Below, piece after piece: positions 34,813 to 45,277 of a stretch of 64,000 bases of DNA. Under the pieces are notes generated by a model. That model had not been told where the DNA came from. It saw nothing but the letters and a program-made list of their open reading frames with translations, and did no database searches. The translations under genes were made by a program, and so were the position numbers. The stretch's first letter is position 1, and each line of letters starts with the position of its first letter. This DNA is from Petaurus breviceps papuanus (Eukaryota; Chordata; Mammalia; Diprotodontia; Petauridae): positions 5,349,142 through 5,413,141 of the forward strand of contig JAMXIF010000045.1 in assembly GCA_028583685.1 (NCBI GenBank), read 5' to 3'.

Positions 34813-35311
34813 TGTAATGGGAATGTAAATATTTAAGGTCTTCCCTGCCCCTAGGCTAAAGTACACCTGGAGCCTGGGGTCGGAGGCTTGTTTTTCAGTG
34901 GATACTTTTTGATTGGCCAGTGAGTTAAAGGCATATTATATAAGCCCTGATGTGTAGCTTTGTTTCGGGGCTCACTTTGAGAAGTGTTCTGTGATTTGAT
35001 CTGGATTCTGGGAAGCCGTTGTTGAGAGCCCCACCTCGGCTTTGAAAAACCCAGAGGTTGATTTGGTCTGGATGTAATGGTTGGACAGTTTGAAATCTGT
35101 CTACTTGATCTGTTTCTGTCTTGATAATTCTGTCTGTATATTCTGAAGTTCGGGGTGCTGACCTCTTTCCCCTGAACTAGGTAAACGATACATGTTTGAC
35201 TGATTAAAGTAAGCTTGTTAACCCATTTTGAGTTGCTTTCCTTTATCAAAGCAGTTCCAAAAACCTGTGGTGGCAGCCACCCTGGGGACACTTGGGGTGC
35301 TTGCTGCTACA
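34813..35311 (+). mobile_element. Solo retroviral LTR (ERV fossil), same family as 45.4 kb
   Basis: A 499-bp unit starting TGTAATGG and ending GCTGCTACA, flanked by the 5-bp duplication GGGGT (34808-34812 and 35312-35316). TATATAA box at 34937-34943 and ATTAAA signal at 35203-35208 set the plus orientation. By eye about 90% identical to the reverse complement of 45373-45896, with one U3 length difference of about 25 bp. Solo LTR; moderately young, since the ends and duplication are still perfect. Confidence 0.9.
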
Positions 35312-35316
35312 GGGGT

Positions 35317-36477
35317 CTAAGTTAACTAGAGAAGACAGATACTGCAAAGAGTTTCATCTATGTTTGGGTGTTTTGCTTTGTTTTTCCCCTTAAGAAAAAA
35401 TAAAGCTTATTCAAATCATGAATAAAACATCCAAGATTCTCTTTATTATAAATTGGAAACCAAGTGCTTTGGTGAATATTATCCACAACTCATGTTTTAT
35501 TTCCTTTTGAAATATGCATAAATGAATTTGCAAAATGTACATCAATGTTCATATAAGCAGGGATATTATGACATTTATTCATCAATCCACTCTTAACCTA
35601 ATTTATAGTCATCTAAGCAACTAATATATCTATTTTTGAGAAAACATATAATGGTAGATAAATTAAACTCTATGGATATATGGTTATAGGGGATAAAAAA
35701 CTTATATTTACAAATGTAAAGGAGTACATATGATTTATATTTTAAAGTCAAGAGCATTGAGAACACTAAAGTCTTTTTCCCTTCTTTCTTTCATTCAGAC
35801 ATGATAAGGTTAGAAAGGTTTTATCACATAAATTAAGCTTCCTATAAATGGAGACTAGGGGCAACAATAGAAATATTGAAAGCAATTTGTTGGTGAATAC
35901 TTTGCTATTTATTAAATAGCTGTTTCAATTATAGAAGAGAATTATGCTAATATAATATCTATGTTGTATTGAAAACAAGCACATTTCCAAAGAACTATTT
36001 ATTCAGCAAAACTTTAGCTTAAGCACGTTTACGAGAAGACTTTCATTCATATTTCATGAATAGATTAAGGTTTTTTTATTCATTAACTTTTTTTTGCAAC
36101 TATTGGCCAGATTATCATAAGTCTGTTTTAATTTAAAAAACAAAACTTACACATATAACATATTTGATGGGATTGTTTGAAGGAGGGGTATTGAAAGTTC
36201 AGTGATCTATCTCCAGGGAGAAACTTGAATTATGGTTTGAATCATCCTAGGTTTGCAAATCAATACTAACCATTGCCATTGTTCCTAGCAATATGTCTAA
36301 AAATTGTGAACTTTAGGTGGTTAGAAAATATAAGATATTCGTATTGTGGTACTGAATATGTAAGGGGTTATTTCCAAGACTGATGAGTCAGGTGTATCTT
36401 ATACACAATCTCATCATCTCAGTGACATAAAAACAAAAATAGCAACAACAAGCAAACAATAACCATGAAACACCAGA
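35317..36477. other. No recognised feature
   Basis: AT-rich unique sequence, no open frame or repeat recognised. Confidence 0.5.
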
Positions 36478-36725
36478 CCAGAGAGCTCTTCAAGTGGATA
36501 GAATATAGTTGTAAAGTCAGGGAGACCTGAGCTCAAATCTAACCTCAGGCAATACTGCTATGATTTCTACGTTTTGATAAAATATATATCACTTAGCCCT
36601 GGTTTGTCTGAATTTCCTCATCCATAAAATGGGGATAATAATAGAACCTACTGTTATTGTAAGGATCAAATCACATAATAATTGTACGGGGCTTAGCACA
36701 GTGCCTGGCAAATGGTAAGCTCTAT
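36478..36725 (+). mobile_element. MIR/MAR-type SINE
   Basis: 'caagtggatagaatatagttgtaaagtcagggagacctgagctcaaatct' head, 'cctcatccataaaatggggataataatagaacctact' and the tail 'cttagcacagtgcctggcaaatggtaagctctatata'. The CORE part is partly replaced by AT-rich sequence. Confidence 0.8.
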
Positions 36726-36786
36726 ATACTACTACTGCTGCTGCTATTACTACTGCTACTACTGTTGGTGCTGCTGCTGCTACTAT
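36726..36786. repeat. (CTA/CTG)n trinucleotide tract
   Basis: About 60 bp of interleaved TAC/TGC triplets directly after the SINE tail. The minus strand would encode polyserine, but that frame (36722-36946) has no other coding feature. Confidence 0.9.
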
Positions 36787-37380
36787 TTTCTACAGGGAGT
36801 TCATTCCAGCAACTGAAAAGAGCTAAGGTTTTTTCTATACATAGAGTATGCAATCTGACAAAGTGACCAATATTAAAGATACAAATAAGAATGATATCGG
36901 GAGTATATTTACTCCAGTCCACAAACCTATTTGAAGTTTTGATCAATATAGGTATTCATACACCAAAGGAGATTTCTAGATCATACAAATCTTTAATAAC
37001 TTCTACTCTATTATCCCTTTTCTCTAAAGCAGAAAATTTTTCTGTAAGAATTCTATACAATTGGAATTAATAAAGTAATTCCATGTTTTGCATGTTTTGA
37101 CTTTGGAATCCAAACTTCTATAGTACTCCCAGGGCATCTAGAACCTGCCTAGGTTGCATGAGTATATGCCAAATGTACCTTATATTCCAGTATACTTTAG
37201 CATATCAGGCCTATCATACATGGATTTATATAAAACTTATTAATACACATGAGAAAAATGCACAGAGTGCTCTGACATTCTAAAAACTCTAGAATGCTAT
37301 AGTCAAGAGTTCTTTACCTGGTGTCTTTGGATTTATTATTCTTAAAACTAATTAAATATGTTAGTAATATATGTTATATT

Positions 37381-37422
<42 letters not shown>

Positions 37423-37810
37423 TCATATAAGTGTTTCCTTTGTGTTCCCATGTATTTCATTATATGTAAATGAAAACATTACCTTGAGTTGTCCAAAGGC
37501 TTCACTAGACTAGTTCATGACACAAATGAGACTAAGATCTTCTAATATGGAAGCAATATATACTATTCCTAACAGTACCTTTTGGTTTAATTAATTATAT
37601 TCTATTTAGTGAGCGTTAAGTAACTTTTATTTGCCTCAAATGACAAAACATAAGTGCTCTGAATGACATTTAAACTTTCTTAATTTGTTTATATCTGGAT
37701 AATGTCAAACATGTAGAAAATAAAATAATAATAATTTAGTCAATTATTTATGTATCTACAAATGTTTAGATGGTTAATGTTTAAATTGATTTATTATTTT
37801 GGAAACTTTT
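36787..37810. other. Unique sequence with a (TA)n array
   Basis: Perfect (AT)n at 37385-37417. The rest is AT-rich with no gene or repeat recognised. Confidence 0.5.
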
Positions 37811-38262
37811 ATATTAATTTTTAAATTTTTAACATTCACTTTTATAAGATTTTGAGTTCTAAATCTCCCCCTCCCTCCTTCTCTCTCCCCTCCCCAAGAT
37901 GACATGTCATCTTATATAGGCTAGACATGTATGATTAAATTAAATATATTTCCACATTAGTCATGTTATGAAAGAAAAATCGAAACAAAAGGAAAAAATC
38001 AAGAGAAAGACTTTAAAAAGAGAAAATAGCATTAAATATATTAAACAAACAGTAAAATTTGATCTTCATTCAGACTCCATAATTCTTTATCTGGATATGA
38101 ATAACAGTTTCCATCATGAGTCTTTGGGAATTGCCTTTGATTCTTGCATTACTGAAAAGAGCTAAGTCTATCAAAGCTGGTCATCACACAATGTTACTAT
38201 TACTGTGTACAATGCTATCCTGCCTCTGTTCACTTCCCTCAGCCATAGTTCATGTAAGTCAA
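37811..38262 (-). mobile_element. L1 LINE 3' end
   Basis: On plus it begins with the reverse of the A-rich tail ('aatttttaacattcacttttataagattttgagtt'), then 'ctccccctccctccttctctc', 'gtcatgttatgaaag', 'catcatgagtctttggga' and 'ttcacttccctcagccatagttcatgtaagtc', the last being antisense to the 'acttacatgaact' part of ORF2. Same family as 54.6-55.6 kb. It ends where a plus-strand 5' end begins. Confidence 0.8.
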
Positions 38263-38987
38263 GATGAGGACCCAAGATGGCGGGTGGAGAAACAGGAAAA
38301 CTGTGTGATCTCCCCCCATAACTACCTCAAATACCTATAAAATATTACTCTAAACAAATTTTAGAGCTGCAATACCCACAAAGTGACAGAGAGAAACAAA
38401 TCTCCCACTGAAGGCATCCTGGCAGGCCTACAGAAAAGGTTCATTGCAGCACACTGGGAGCCAAGCCCAGAGCCTCCTGACCCTGCAGTTTTAGCCCCAG
38501 GGCAGCCCCAAACAGCAGCAGCTGAAGCAGATTTCAGGAGAGTGGATCACCAACAGCTGTAGTGGTTTCCAGAATTATCAACCCATAAATGCCAAAGACA
38601 AAGTGAGACGTGCAGAACTCTGTTGGAAAGGGGGTGGGGTGGGGAGGAGAGAGCCAAGGTCAGGCCCCTTCCCCCCAGGCAAGAAGTGGTGGAGGTGCTG
38701 TGTCTGTGTAGCCACCTCCATGTGGGTGCTTCAGAGCTCCTGGCATACAGATCATAGAGGAACCAAGTAACCATTCAGAGGATAATCACTCTTGCTTTTA
38801 CCTGCTTGGACCGTGATTACTATCTTGGGTGGAAGTACTGGGGTGTGTGATCAGTGAGCCAGAGGTTGTGGTGTCTGCAGAGAGGGCGCCCAACTAATAG
38901 CTCAAGCAGCTGTGAAAACCCTAGTGATTGGGGACAAAGCTCTCCTCTCTGGAAGCAGAGTTCTACTGTGGCAATATATGAAAAGAG
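38263..38987 (+). mobile_element. HAL1/L1 5' UTR copy D
   Basis: Starts 'GAGGACCCAAGATGGCGGG', then 'cccacaaagtgacagagagaaacaaatctcc', 'agcagatttcaggagagtggatcacc' and 'ggaagcagagttctactgtggca', all shared with copies A, B and H. It stops about 20 bp after 'tctactgtggca', before the ORF1 start. It abuts an L1 3' end on the opposite strand. Confidence 0.85.
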
Positions 38988-39382
38988 TATTAACACTTAA
39001 CTAATTTCACTGAAAAAGTGGAATTTTCTAAATAGGGAATTATTTTTTTATGTGGTCAATGAGTCAGATAGTTTTGCTGAGCTGCTTAAATTCTCCTATT
39101 TGCCAATTAAAACCCTCCACAAATAGGCCTCAACTTACTTTTCCAAAGTTGTTATATACATCACTCCTCAATATAAAGTATAGATAAAAATGGTCTTCTT
39201 ACTGAGGCAGTAAGTATGAGGCTTAGCATACATGACACCAGCTCTACCTTTGCATTCCCTATTCTGTTTTCCTAAAATAGCATCCTTCCTCCTCTCTGTC
39301 TCTGAGAATCCTTTTTTTTTTCACATTTCATCTTATTAAGCCTTTGCAAATTAGCAAATTTGAAAACAAACAAACAAAAAGG
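38988..39382. other. No recognised feature
   Basis: AT-rich unique sequence including the left target duplication of the next SINE (39337-39352). Confidence 0.5.
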
Positions 39383-39553
39383 TGGGGGGCGGCTAGGTAG
39401 TGCAGTGAATAGAGCACTGGCCCTAGAGTCAGGAGGACCTGAGTTCAAATTCAGCCTCAGAAAATTAACACAAAACTAGATGTGTGACCTTGAGCAAGTC
39501 ACTTAACCCCAATTGCCTGGCCTTCCCCCTCCAAAAAGCAAAAAACAAACAAA
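39383..39553 (+). mobile_element. tRNA-derived marsupial SINE (WSINE/MAR-like)
   Basis: 'GGCTAGGTAGTGCAGTGAATAG' head, 'GGACCTGAGTTCAAATTC', 'gtgtgaccttgagcaagtcacttaaccccaattgcctgg', a C-rich run and an A-rich tail. TAAGCCTTTGCAAATT occurs at 39337-39352 and again at 39554-39569, a 16-bp target duplication. About 30 bp of A/C-rich sequence separates the left copy from the SINE head. Confidence 0.88.
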
Positions 39554-39569
39554 TAAGCCTTTGCAAATT

Positions 39570-40504
39570 GTCCTCAAGTGGCAGTATCCTTGCAAAATCA
39601 TGGTTTATTTCTTTTAGATACATTTTGCATATTTCTACATCCGTTCACTTTTATATATTTTGCATATTCCTGTATCTATCATTGTTGTTTTTCCTGGATA
39701 GACAGTAAATTCCATGTTGGCAGGGACCATTTCTTTTTCACTTTGTTTTTTTGGCATCACACCAGACACACAGTAGATGCTTACTAAATATACACTGATT
39801 GATCAACTCTTTTTATAATCTTTGTTAAAATTGAGGGCATGATAATTAAGGGAAGAGGAGGAAAATATTAAGGAATGGCTGTCTTATAAAATCAAAAGCA
39901 TCAATTAAAGAAAAAAAGTTAAGAGAATTTACTCATTAGAACAAAATACCTATTAAAGGCTTTTATTAAACAAGGTTGCTAATATACATAAATTAAGATT
40001 ACAGATCGGAACATGGAAGTAACATTTCATAATTGGCATGCCAAAATAAAGCAAAGTTTTACATACATGTGTATGTATATATTAATGTGTGTATATCTCT
40101 ATGCATATGCATGCACACATGTATATGTATGTATACATATATGTGTGTGTGTACACACATTCAATTAGGGTAAACGTCCACTGATATGGAAGATTTCCAG
40201 TAAAGAATCTAAGTAAAAGTGTTTTCTATCAATATTGAGATAATCCCAATGATGTAGTTGAAATTGCACTATTTCATGCAGTTTGTTTTCCTATACTTGA
40301 AAAATAACATGGATGAAAACCACATATTGTCCAAATGAATATATCCAATTGGATGGACCACCCCACTGAGTTAATATATCAATTCATCTTTGCTGCCTAC
40401 AAAGAATGAGATCAGGATGGAACCCAATTTGGACATTGTATAATTAATACTTCTTATGATTTCCTGTTGTTTATTATCAGAAATAGTCTTTGCTATTATT
40501 ATTC
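39570..40504. other. Unique sequence with L2-tail-like scrap and CA/TA tract
   Basis: A diverged L2/MIR-like tail sits at 39695-39800 ('cagtaaattccatgttggcagggacc', 'cacacagtagatgcttactaaata'). An imperfect (TATG)n/(CA)n lies at 40060-40160. No gene. Confidence 0.45.
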
Positions 40505-40612
40505 GATGACATTTTAAAGTATGTCAGTAAGTGCCTGAGGCTGGATTTGAACTCTGGGCTTCCTGTCTCTAGAACTAGCACTCAATCCACCACGGAACTT
40601 ACCTGCCCTAGG
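40505..40612 (-). mobile_element. SINE fragment, MIR/CORE type
   Basis: 'cagtaagtgcctgaggctggatttgaactctggg' and 'ctagaactagcactcaatccaccacgga', the reverse of a CORE-SINE 5' half. Confidence 0.7.
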
Positions 40613-40819
40613 CAGTGTTAACTATTTGCCTTGCCACTGACATCTCCAGGCTTATCATCTTCCCTGTAGTTGTACTCTAAGTTTCTCTGGGCCTTTCCCT
40701 CATCCATATAACTGAATCAGCTTATGACGAAAAAGAATTCTCACTTTTCTATCTGTACTACCTATGGTTATTACAGTAAGTGGCACATAGTAAGTGCTTA
40801 CTAAATATTCATTAATACA

Positions 40820-41040
40820 TTTTCCCAATGTTTTTCCCTCCCCCATAGTTCTTATTTTCTCTTTTCCAGGCTATATATCATTGCTTTTTCTAACAGACTC
40901 TATTATGCCTTGTTCTCCAGTACTCCCAACACCCTGGTTGTCCTCTGGATCTGCTGCATCTTCTCAGTCATTGCCAAAACTGAACACAACACTCCAGATG
41001 TGATTTCACTAATTGAGAGTACAGAAGGTCCATCACATGC
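40820..41040 (-). mobile_element. CR1/L3 LINE fragment
   Basis: On plus: 'cctggttgtcctctggatc', 'cattgccaaaactgaacacaacactccagatgtgatttcac' and 'gagagtacagaaggtcc', the L3 3' block on the minus strand. A short SINE-tail-like scrap lies just before it (40770-40815). Confidence 0.7.
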
Positions 41041-42884
41041 CTAGCTTTGAACAATGGACTGCACTGAGCTTTGAGTTGAATGCTACTACAGAAAAACAAA
41101 CAAACAAACAAAAACCTAAAATACTGAAGTTCAGTTTGAAAGTAAAGAAGGAAACCATGTGAGAGTTGTAAAGTATATTTTCAGTGATTTTTATTGCTAT
41201 GGAAACCCACTGGAAGAGTTTGTGTACACTTCAAACAAGGGCTGCAATTTAATATTTATACTGGCCTTTTCCATATGACCTATATCTGTTTCTTTACACA
41301 TTAAATAAAAAAAGAATGTTACTACTATTTCAACTTAAATAGTGCTCCTATTATCCATTATCCTGTGGAGAATTTTTTTAAGATATGATCAAATTGAAGG
41401 TGACTATATTTTGGTACCATTAGCAGTTGTTATGGGGGAGGAATGAGCTATAAATATTAATTGTGAAAAGACTAAGATATCTAGGTTACAATAAAAAAAT
41501 GGAAGGCGAGCTTTGGAAGTGTCAAGCAAATTTGGAGCCTTTTCTCCATTTAGGAATATTAAAAGGAAAGTCATTGGTTTTTATAATGTTCTTCAGCATG
41601 ATGAAAGTTGACAGGAAATTTATCCCAAGTTTGAAGTACTCTTAAGGTATTTTAATTGGAGGGCATATGTGACTGACTAGAGATCATATAAGGAGCACAA
41701 ATATAATACCCTAGAAAGTTGTACTTTCTTTTATTGAACAAATAGGTATTGGATGTTTATTATAGAAAAGGAGCTATCTTATATTCTACATTATAACTGT
41801 ATGAAAATGAAAACTATCCTTACATCCCTTCTCCAAGTTCTAATTAAGAAAAAAAAGAAACTATGAAACCAATTTATAATAATTGGCAGTACTTGTAAAG
41901 TAAACAAGCATTTATTAAGCACCAAGTGTTTGTCAAACTATCAGTCTTTCTGAATTTCAGATAATATCAAAAAAAGAGAGATCGCTTTCAGTTAGAATGA
42001 ACAACTACATAGAGGAAGTAGCAATGAAAATGTACATGGGGAAAGAGGTAACTAGAAGTATTTCAGGACTGGCCATCATATTACTAACTTCCTGGAACTC
42101 CTCGATGATTTCTGAGGTAATATAGTTAATATATTGTTGTATATATTTCAACTTGTATAAAGGCAAGTTCAATTAGAGAATATAATCTTTGGAATTTTCA
42201 GGTAGAAAGCTAAATTGACTTTTTCAAAGGCAATTCAACTGAATTCAATATGCATTTATCATTTGTCTTCTATGGAAAGGCTCTCTACTAGAAGTTTGTA
42301 AAGTGCAAACAAAAATAAGACCAACTCTGACCTCAAGGAAACCCACATTTTATTGAGAGATGCAGGGTAATGCAATATGTAATATAAATTCATATAGTCA
42401 AAATTATATGAAGACTTCAAAAAATTATATGATCATCAATATAAAATATTACAATGCAAAGAAAAAAATCATATAATGAAACTCACAAATGCAGTGGAAA
42501 AAAATAATGACTTCAGTTAGAGAAGGGTCTATTCCCCTTTACTATTAAAAATTATGAAAGGAGGGAAGTCTGTTCCTCCCATAAGTTCCTGAATGAGATT
42601 TAAAAATTGAATAAATACTAGACAGACAGTACAAATGATACCATTGGCAAACCTAATCTTATTTACAAAAGGAGACAGTATATAAATAAGAAATAATATG
42701 TTCAGTCCTGTGTCCACAACAGGAAAGAAATAGCACATTATTGTACCCAAATAATTTTGTGAGATATCAAAATCAAATTTTAAAAAAATTGAATAGTTTC
42801 TAAAGTACTGAATAAGATAATAAATTTTATATAATACTGAACAATACACTGAAATATTACAATTGCATTTTATGTCTAAATACA
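41041..42884. other. Mostly unique; one faint repeat
   Basis: (AAAC)n at 41093-41112. Repeat-tail-like pieces ('aacaagcatttattaagcacc' near 41905) and a longer one at 42235-42362 ('tatgcatttatc', 'accaactctgacctcaaggaaacccacattttattgagaga') belong to a common mammalian-type interspersed repeat that I cannot name with confidence. A minus frame at 42529-42927 (132 codons) is AT-driven and has no domain. Confidence 0.4.
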
Positions 42885-43005
42885 GGATCATAGATCTAGA
42901 AGTGAGAGCAAACCCAGAATTCATCAACCCTAGCCCCTCATTTTACATATGAGGAAACTGAGGTCATAAAAAGGTAAGTGTCTTCTCCAAGGGAACATAA
43001 GTTTT
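42885..43005 (-). mobile_element. MIR-type SINE fragment
   Basis: 'ggatcatagatctagaagtgagag', 'cctcattttacatatgaggaaactgaggtca' and 'gtaagtgtcttctccaaggg' on plus, the typical minus-strand MIR pattern. Confidence 0.7.
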
Positions 43006-43689
43006 CATATCCTTTTAATATTGAATGCACTGATAATTCTGTTCATTTTAACATATGACATTATTCAAATTTTATTTAGAAATAATGCTGACATTTGTCT
43101 TGATATCAAATTTATGAGGGGAAAATTAAGCTCTCGTTACTGACTAGAGAATTGTGCAATAGATAGTTGTGTTTAAGCTATCAGAGGTTGTATTAATGGT
43201 AAATAGTGAGATGGAAATGTTGTTTATTTTAACTGTTTAGCTACACAATGATTATTCTTAGCAACCACAAATTATAAGATATATAGGGACTCTGCTATGT
43301 ATTGGTTGAGGGGATTTACATCAATTGGGAAATGGTTCTTATCTCTGTAATTTTGACTCAGTGTTCCACATGTTTGGGAACTGAAGTTTTTATCAGAGAA
43401 ACTCACTGTTTTTTTTTCCCTTTTTTAAAGAAAATATATTTTATTATTTTTAAATCAATACAGTAATTCTATCTGCCTAGAAAGTTTAAAGAATATAGAA
43501 TGCTAGTTTGTTGTTAGAATAGAAATTCTTTAGAAAATTCTTAAGTGGGAAGATAGTTGATTCTTTTAAATATTTTAACATCCTTCCTGTCATCTTGCTT
43601 ATATTATTTCTTTTTTTAAAAAATTGATATTTTTCTTTTTTTGTAAGTGGTCTACATTCTTTATTTATTTATTTATTTTTAGATTTAAA
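43006..43689. other. Mostly unique; small L1 scrap
   Basis: 43340-43410 resembles antisense L1 ORF2 3' sequence ('tgactcagtgttccacatgtttggg', 'tttttatcagagaaactc'), the same stretch as 55.5-55.6 kb. The rest is AT-rich and unrecognised. Confidence 0.45.
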
Positions 43690-45018
43690 TTTATGTTTAT
43701 TTTTAGTTTATATTACTCATTTCCAAAAGATTTTTAGTTACAAATTTTCTCCCCATCTTTACTCTACCCACCACCCCAAAACAGTGATCCCACTGTATAC
43801 CCCCTTCCCCAATCTGTTCTGTCCTATATCCTCCCCCATCCTCACTTCAACTTTCCAGTATGACAAGATGTATCTCATACCCCAGACCCCATATATCTTA
43901 TTTCTCAGTTGCATGTAATAATAATAATAATAATAATAATTTTTTAAACATTTGATTTTAAAACTTTGAATTCCAGATTTTTTTTCCCTTCCTCCCTTGT
44001 CACACACCCTCACTGGGAAGATAAGCAATCCAATATAGATTGTACATGTGTAGTTACACAAAACATTTTCATAGTGGATATATTGTGAAAGACTGGCTAT
44101 ATTTCTCTCCATCCTATTCCGACCCAATGTTGTACTATTCTCTACTTTGACCCTCTCCCTTTTCAAAAGTGTCCACTTCTAACTACCTTCCCCGCCAAAC
44201 TCCCCTTCCCTCCATTATTCCCCTTCTCATCCCCTTCCCCCCTGCTCTGCCTTTCTGCCTTCCTGTTCTTTCCCTCCATTGTAACAGTTTTCCCTTGCCT
44301 CTTCTATATGGGATAATTTACCACATTCTGTCTCTCCCCATCTCCTCTCATTATATTATTCTCTCACCTCTCAATTTCACTTTTTAAATATCATCCCTTC
44401 CTATTCAATTCATCTTGTGTCCTCTGTCTATGCATATCTGTATGTATATATATATATGTATTTATATGCACATATACCCTCGTATATAGACATATATGTA
44501 TATTCCCTTCAACCATCCTAAAACTCAGAAAAGTTTCATAAGTTTCGATTATAGTTTTTCTAAGAAAGCTTTTAAATAGTTCAAATTTGATAAGTTCCTT
44601 ATGATTCCTTTTCCTTGTTTTGCTTCTCTTACTTCTTGTATTTGAATGTCAAATTTTCTATTCAACTCCATTTTTTTTTTCATCAAGAATGCTTCAAATT
44701 TCTCCACTTCATTGGGTGATGATATTTTCCCCTGAAACATTATGCTCAGTTTTTCTGGGTAGGTGATTCTTGGTTTTAATCCTAGCTCCTTTGATCTCCA
44801 GAATATCATATTCCAAGCCCTTCAATCTCTTAATGTAGTAGCTGCTAGATCCTGTGTTATCCTGATTGTGTTTCTATAATATTCAAATTGTTTCTTCTTG
44901 TCTGCTTGTAATATTTTCTCCTTGATCTGGGAACTCCTGAAACTGGCCATAATATTCCTAGGAGTTTTCTTTTTGGGATCTTTTTCAAGAGGTGATAGGG
45001 TAATTTATTTCAATTTCT
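43690..45018 (-). mobile_element. HAL1-like element copy E, 5'-truncated
   Basis: The complete 3' UTR on minus plus the last third of ORF1. The ORF1 part (44549-44809 open) reads MIFWRSKELGLKPRITYPEK and continues through KISSPNEVEKFEAFLMKKK. Truncated at 45018 in the ORF1 sequence just before the 'cacctcttgaaaaagatc' stretch. The 3' UTR contains an (AAT)n array at 43916-43940. Confidence 0.85.
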
Positions 45019-45240
45019 GCTTCAATTGAAGCTTGCTCCAAGTAGATCTGTCTGACACAGCAGGGACTTCTCCTTATATACATTCAGCATTAGCTCCTTC
45101 CTGTTTCAGCCAACCCCTTCCTTTTATGTTAGCAATAGGGATTCTGTTTCTTTAACAGAAGTTTGATTATTTACTAAGTGCTAAGCAGCTTTGAGCTTAG
45201 CAGTACTAAAGGAGCTTCAAATTTCATTACTAGTACAAGG
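45019..45240. other. Spacer between two HAL1 copies
   Basis: About 220 bp that matches neither HAL1 copy nor any repeat I recognise. It separates the truncated 5' ends of copies E (minus) and F (plus). Confidence 0.5.
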
Positions 45241-45242
45241 TA

Positions 45243-45277
<35 letters not shown>

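Noticed and set aside
42529-42927. 132-codon minus-strand frame with hydrophobic stretches
   Set aside because: AT-rich chance frame, partly overlapping a MIR fragment; no recognisable membrane protein pattern or homologue.
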